DNA of 33,966 nucleotides. It comes from an uncultured Clostridia bacterium (GTDB taxonomy: Bacteria; Bacillota; Clostridia; Oscillospirales; Ruminococcaceae). Made by a program: the position numbers and the translations under genes. Numbering within the stretch: the stretch's first letter is position 1; every line of letters starts with the position of its first letter. Positions 32,024-33,966 of this stretch are shown piece after piece. The notes under the pieces are model-generated. The model had not been told where the DNA came from. It searched no databases and saw only the letters and a program-made list of their open reading frames with translations. The DNA is taken from positions 1 through 33,966 of the forward strand of contig CANQUM010000020.1 of the NCBI GenBank assembly GCA_947627045.1, given 5' to 3'.

Positions 32024-33952
32024 TTATCTTATTTTACTTCCGACAGGAATACTCTGGTCGGGGAAAATGACGCCTGCAGAGCCGTCAGGCATATCAGCGG
32101 CACAAATCATTCCGTTTGACATTTCACCGCAGAGTTTTACAGGTTTAAGGTTTGCAACAACAATGACCTTTTTGCCTATCAAATCTTCCGGAGCATACCA
32201 ATCTGATATTCCCGAAACTACTTGTCGTCCGCCCCTACCGTCGTCAAGCTGGAGCTTTAGCAGTTTTTTAGAACGCTTAACCTTTTCACATTCTAAAACC
32301 TTTGCAACAATAAGCTCAACTTTTGAAAAATCGTCAATTGTGATTTCAGGAAGAGTCTCAGCTTTCGGTTTTTCATCAGCAGGAGCGTTGTTTTTAATAA
32401 TATTGTTAAGCTCGTCAATTTCCTTTTCAACATCAATTCTAGGGAAGAGCACCTCGCCCGGATTTACTTCAACATCAAGAGGTAATACTCCGAACTTCTT
32501 TGCGTTTTCATACGTTGCATAGTCTGACGCACCGATTTGTTCTAAAGCCTTTGGCATTGTTGCAGGCATAAAGCAGGACAAAAGCGTAGATGTAATCCGG
32601 ATAGCCTCTAAAAGGTTGTATAAAACCGTTGCAAGTCTTGCTTTTTTTGATTCGTCTTTAGCGAGGATCCAAGGAGTTGTTTCATCAATGTATTTGTTTG
32701 CCCTTGAAATGACATTGAAAATTTCTGCAAGTACATTGTTAAGCTCGGTCTTGTCTATTAGAGCGTCGGTCTTTTCACACAAGCTCTTGCACATTGAAAT
32801 CAGCTCGTCATCGAATTCTCCGCTTTCACGGTCTGTTATTAGCTTTTTGTCAAAGTATTTGTTTACCATCGCAACCGTTCTTGAAACTAAATTTCCGTAA
32901 TCGTTTGCAAGGTCTGAATTGATGCGGTTTATCATAATTTCATTTGAGAAGGAGCTGTCAGCACCGAGAGCCATTTCTCTTAATATGCTGTAGCGTATAG
33001 CATCGGCACCATAGCGTTCACCGAGAATGAACGGGTCGATCACATTGCCGAGCGATTTGCTCATCTTCTGTCCGTTAAACGTGATCCAGCCGTGAACTGC
33101 CAAATGCTTTGGAAGGGGCAGTTCAAGTGCCATAAGCATAGCTGGCCATATAATTGCGTGGAATCTCATTATATCCTTAGCAACCATATGAACGTCTGCC
33201 GGCCAGAATTTGTCATAGTCATTATATTCATCATTGTAAAAGCCAAGTGCTGTAATATAGTTAGAAAGTGCATCTATCCATACATAAACAACATGACCTT
33301 CGTCAAATGTAACCGGTATTCCCCATTTGAATGTAGTTCTTGAAACGCATAAGTCTTCAAGACCAGGCTTTATAAAATTATTTACCAGCTCAACAGCTCT
33401 GGATTTAGGCTGAAGATAATCTGTTTCGGTAAGAAGCTTCTCAATCCTGTCAGCAAAAGGCGACATCTTGAAAAAGTATGCTTCCTCCTTAGCTTCGGTA
33501 ACTTCACGGCCGCACTCAGGACATTTTCCGTCGACAAGCTGTGAATCAGTCCAAAAGCTCTCACAGGGAGTGCAGTATTTACCGCTGTATTCGCCTTTGT
33601 AGATATAGCCTCTATCATAAAGCTCTTTAAAAATTTTTTGAACGCTTTTGATGTGATAATCGTCGGTAGTTCTGATGTATCTGTCGTAGTCGATATTCAT
33701 AAACTTCCAAAGTCTTTTAAATATTTCAACTATCTCATCAACATATTCTTTCGGAGTAACGCCCTTTTCTGCGGCTTTTTGTTCAATTTTAAGTCCGTGT
33801 TCATCCGTTCCTGTCAGAAACATAACGTCTCTGCCCTGCATTCGTCTGTAACGTGCAATAGAATCGCACGCAACTGTTGTATAGCAATTACCGATATGCG
33901 GATTGCCGGACGGATAATAAATAGGTGTTGTGATATAATATGGCTTTGACAT
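32024..33952 (-). CDS. metG: Methionine--tRNA ligase
   Basis: A 642-residue class I synthetase that charges both initiator and elongator tRNA-Met. The HIGH motif is PHIGN (His19). A zinc-knuckle insertion has CTPCESFW and CPECG (four Cys). KMSKS lies in NGQKMSKSLGNVIDP (about 297-301), followed by the helical anticodon domain. The C-terminal ~110 residues are the OB-fold tRNA-binding/dimerisation domain (FSKVELIVAKVLECEKVKRSKKLLKLQLDD-type region). The gene is complete: AGGAGGAAG ends 5 nt before the ATG at the window edge. Any leader or T-box would lie outside the window. Confidence 0.97.
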   Translation of the reverse strand: MSKPYYITTPIYYPSGNPHIGNCYTTVACDSIARYRRMQGRDVMFLTGTDEHGLKIEQKAAEKGVTPKEYVDEIVEIFKRLWKFMNIDYDRYIRTTDDYHIKSVQKIFKELYDRGYIYKGEYSGKYCTPCESFWTDSQLVDGKCPECGREVTEAKEEAYFFKMSPFADRIEKLLTETDYLQPKSRAVELVNNFIKPGLEDLCVSRTTFKWGIPVTFDEGHVVYVWIDALSNYITALGFYNDEYNDYDKFWPADVHMVAKDIMRFHAIIWPAMLMALELPLPKHLAVHGWITFNGQKMSKSLGNVIDPFILGERYGADAIRYSILREMALGADSSFSNEIMINRINSDLANDYGNLVSRTVAMVNKYFDKKLITDRESGEFDDELISMCKSLCEKTDALIDKTELNNVLAEIFNVISRANKYIDETTPWILAKDESKKARLATVLYNLLEAIRITSTLLSCFMPATMPKALEQIGASDYATYENAKKFGVLPLDVEVNPGEVLFPRIDVEKEIDELNNIIKNNAPADEKPKAETLPEITIDDFSKVELIVAKVLECEKVKRSKKLLKLQLDDGRGGRQVVSGISDWYAPEDLIGKKVIVVANLKPVKLCGEMSNGMICAADMPDGSAGVIFPDQSIPVGSKIR

Positions 33953-33966
33953 ATTATCTTCCTCCT

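Overview
The window looks like chromosome from a low-G+C Gram-positive Clostridia, most likely a Ruminococcus-like member of the Oscillospirales. The grounds are strong AGGAGG-type ribosome sites, TTG/GTG starts, AT-rich intergenic DNA, the Firmicutes order rimP-nusA-rnpM-rplGB-infB-rbfA-nrnA-truB-ribF, an HPr with His15 and Ser46, and Thr-rich TTT/KK linkers. The genus is inference. No phage, transposase, integrase, CRISPR array or plasmid gene was seen. Nearly all is core genome, on the plus strand up to 30.65 kb and on the minus strand after that.

Layout. 1-0.8 kb: the end of the ribosomal-protein/RNA polymerase operon (rpoA 3' part, rplQ) and its terminator. 0.9-5.0 kb: a Na+/phosphate cotransporter behind a hairpin that could hide its ribosome site, then a purine-salvage pair (nucleoside phosphorylase and an MTA/SAH/adenosine-type deaminase). 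5.1-15.0 kb: a strong promoter, a ~220-nt leader and the nusA-infB operon (ribosome maturation, transcription elongation, translation initiation, tRNA modification, flavin synthesis), followed by gltX. 15.0-20.0 kb: a four-gene ABC system resembling the Bacteroidetes GldA/F/G transporter plus a DUF4340 protein. 20.1-20.5 kb: a small conserved-looking orphan with its own promoter and terminator.

20.5-22.8 kb is the most unusual part. It holds an MBOAT-family membrane protein that has lost both signature histidines, next to a membrane-anchored protein that resembles only the N-terminal part of a DHHW/AlgX-type partner and ends in a Thr-rich tail instead of an esterase domain. Both halves of a normally enzymatic cell-surface acylation pair therefore look catalytically stripped while staying adjacent. 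22.8-25.0 kb: a TIGR01212-type radical SAM protein, rimM and trmD. 25.0-27.0 kb: ptsH with a structured upstream region, then a CdaR/PucR-type regulator behind tandem promoters and a palindrome. 27.1-30.1 kb: ftsE-ftsX and an M23 murein hydrolase of the PcsB type, the expected cell-division hydrolase set.

30.2-34.0 kb: a cupin and a convergent CmpB-like membrane protein share a bidirectional terminator. Then come a minus-strand terminator, a 97-bp tandem repeat (two units and a partial third) that ends 3 nt from the 3' end of a tRNA-Arg(CCG), and metG, complete to its ribosome site at the window edge.
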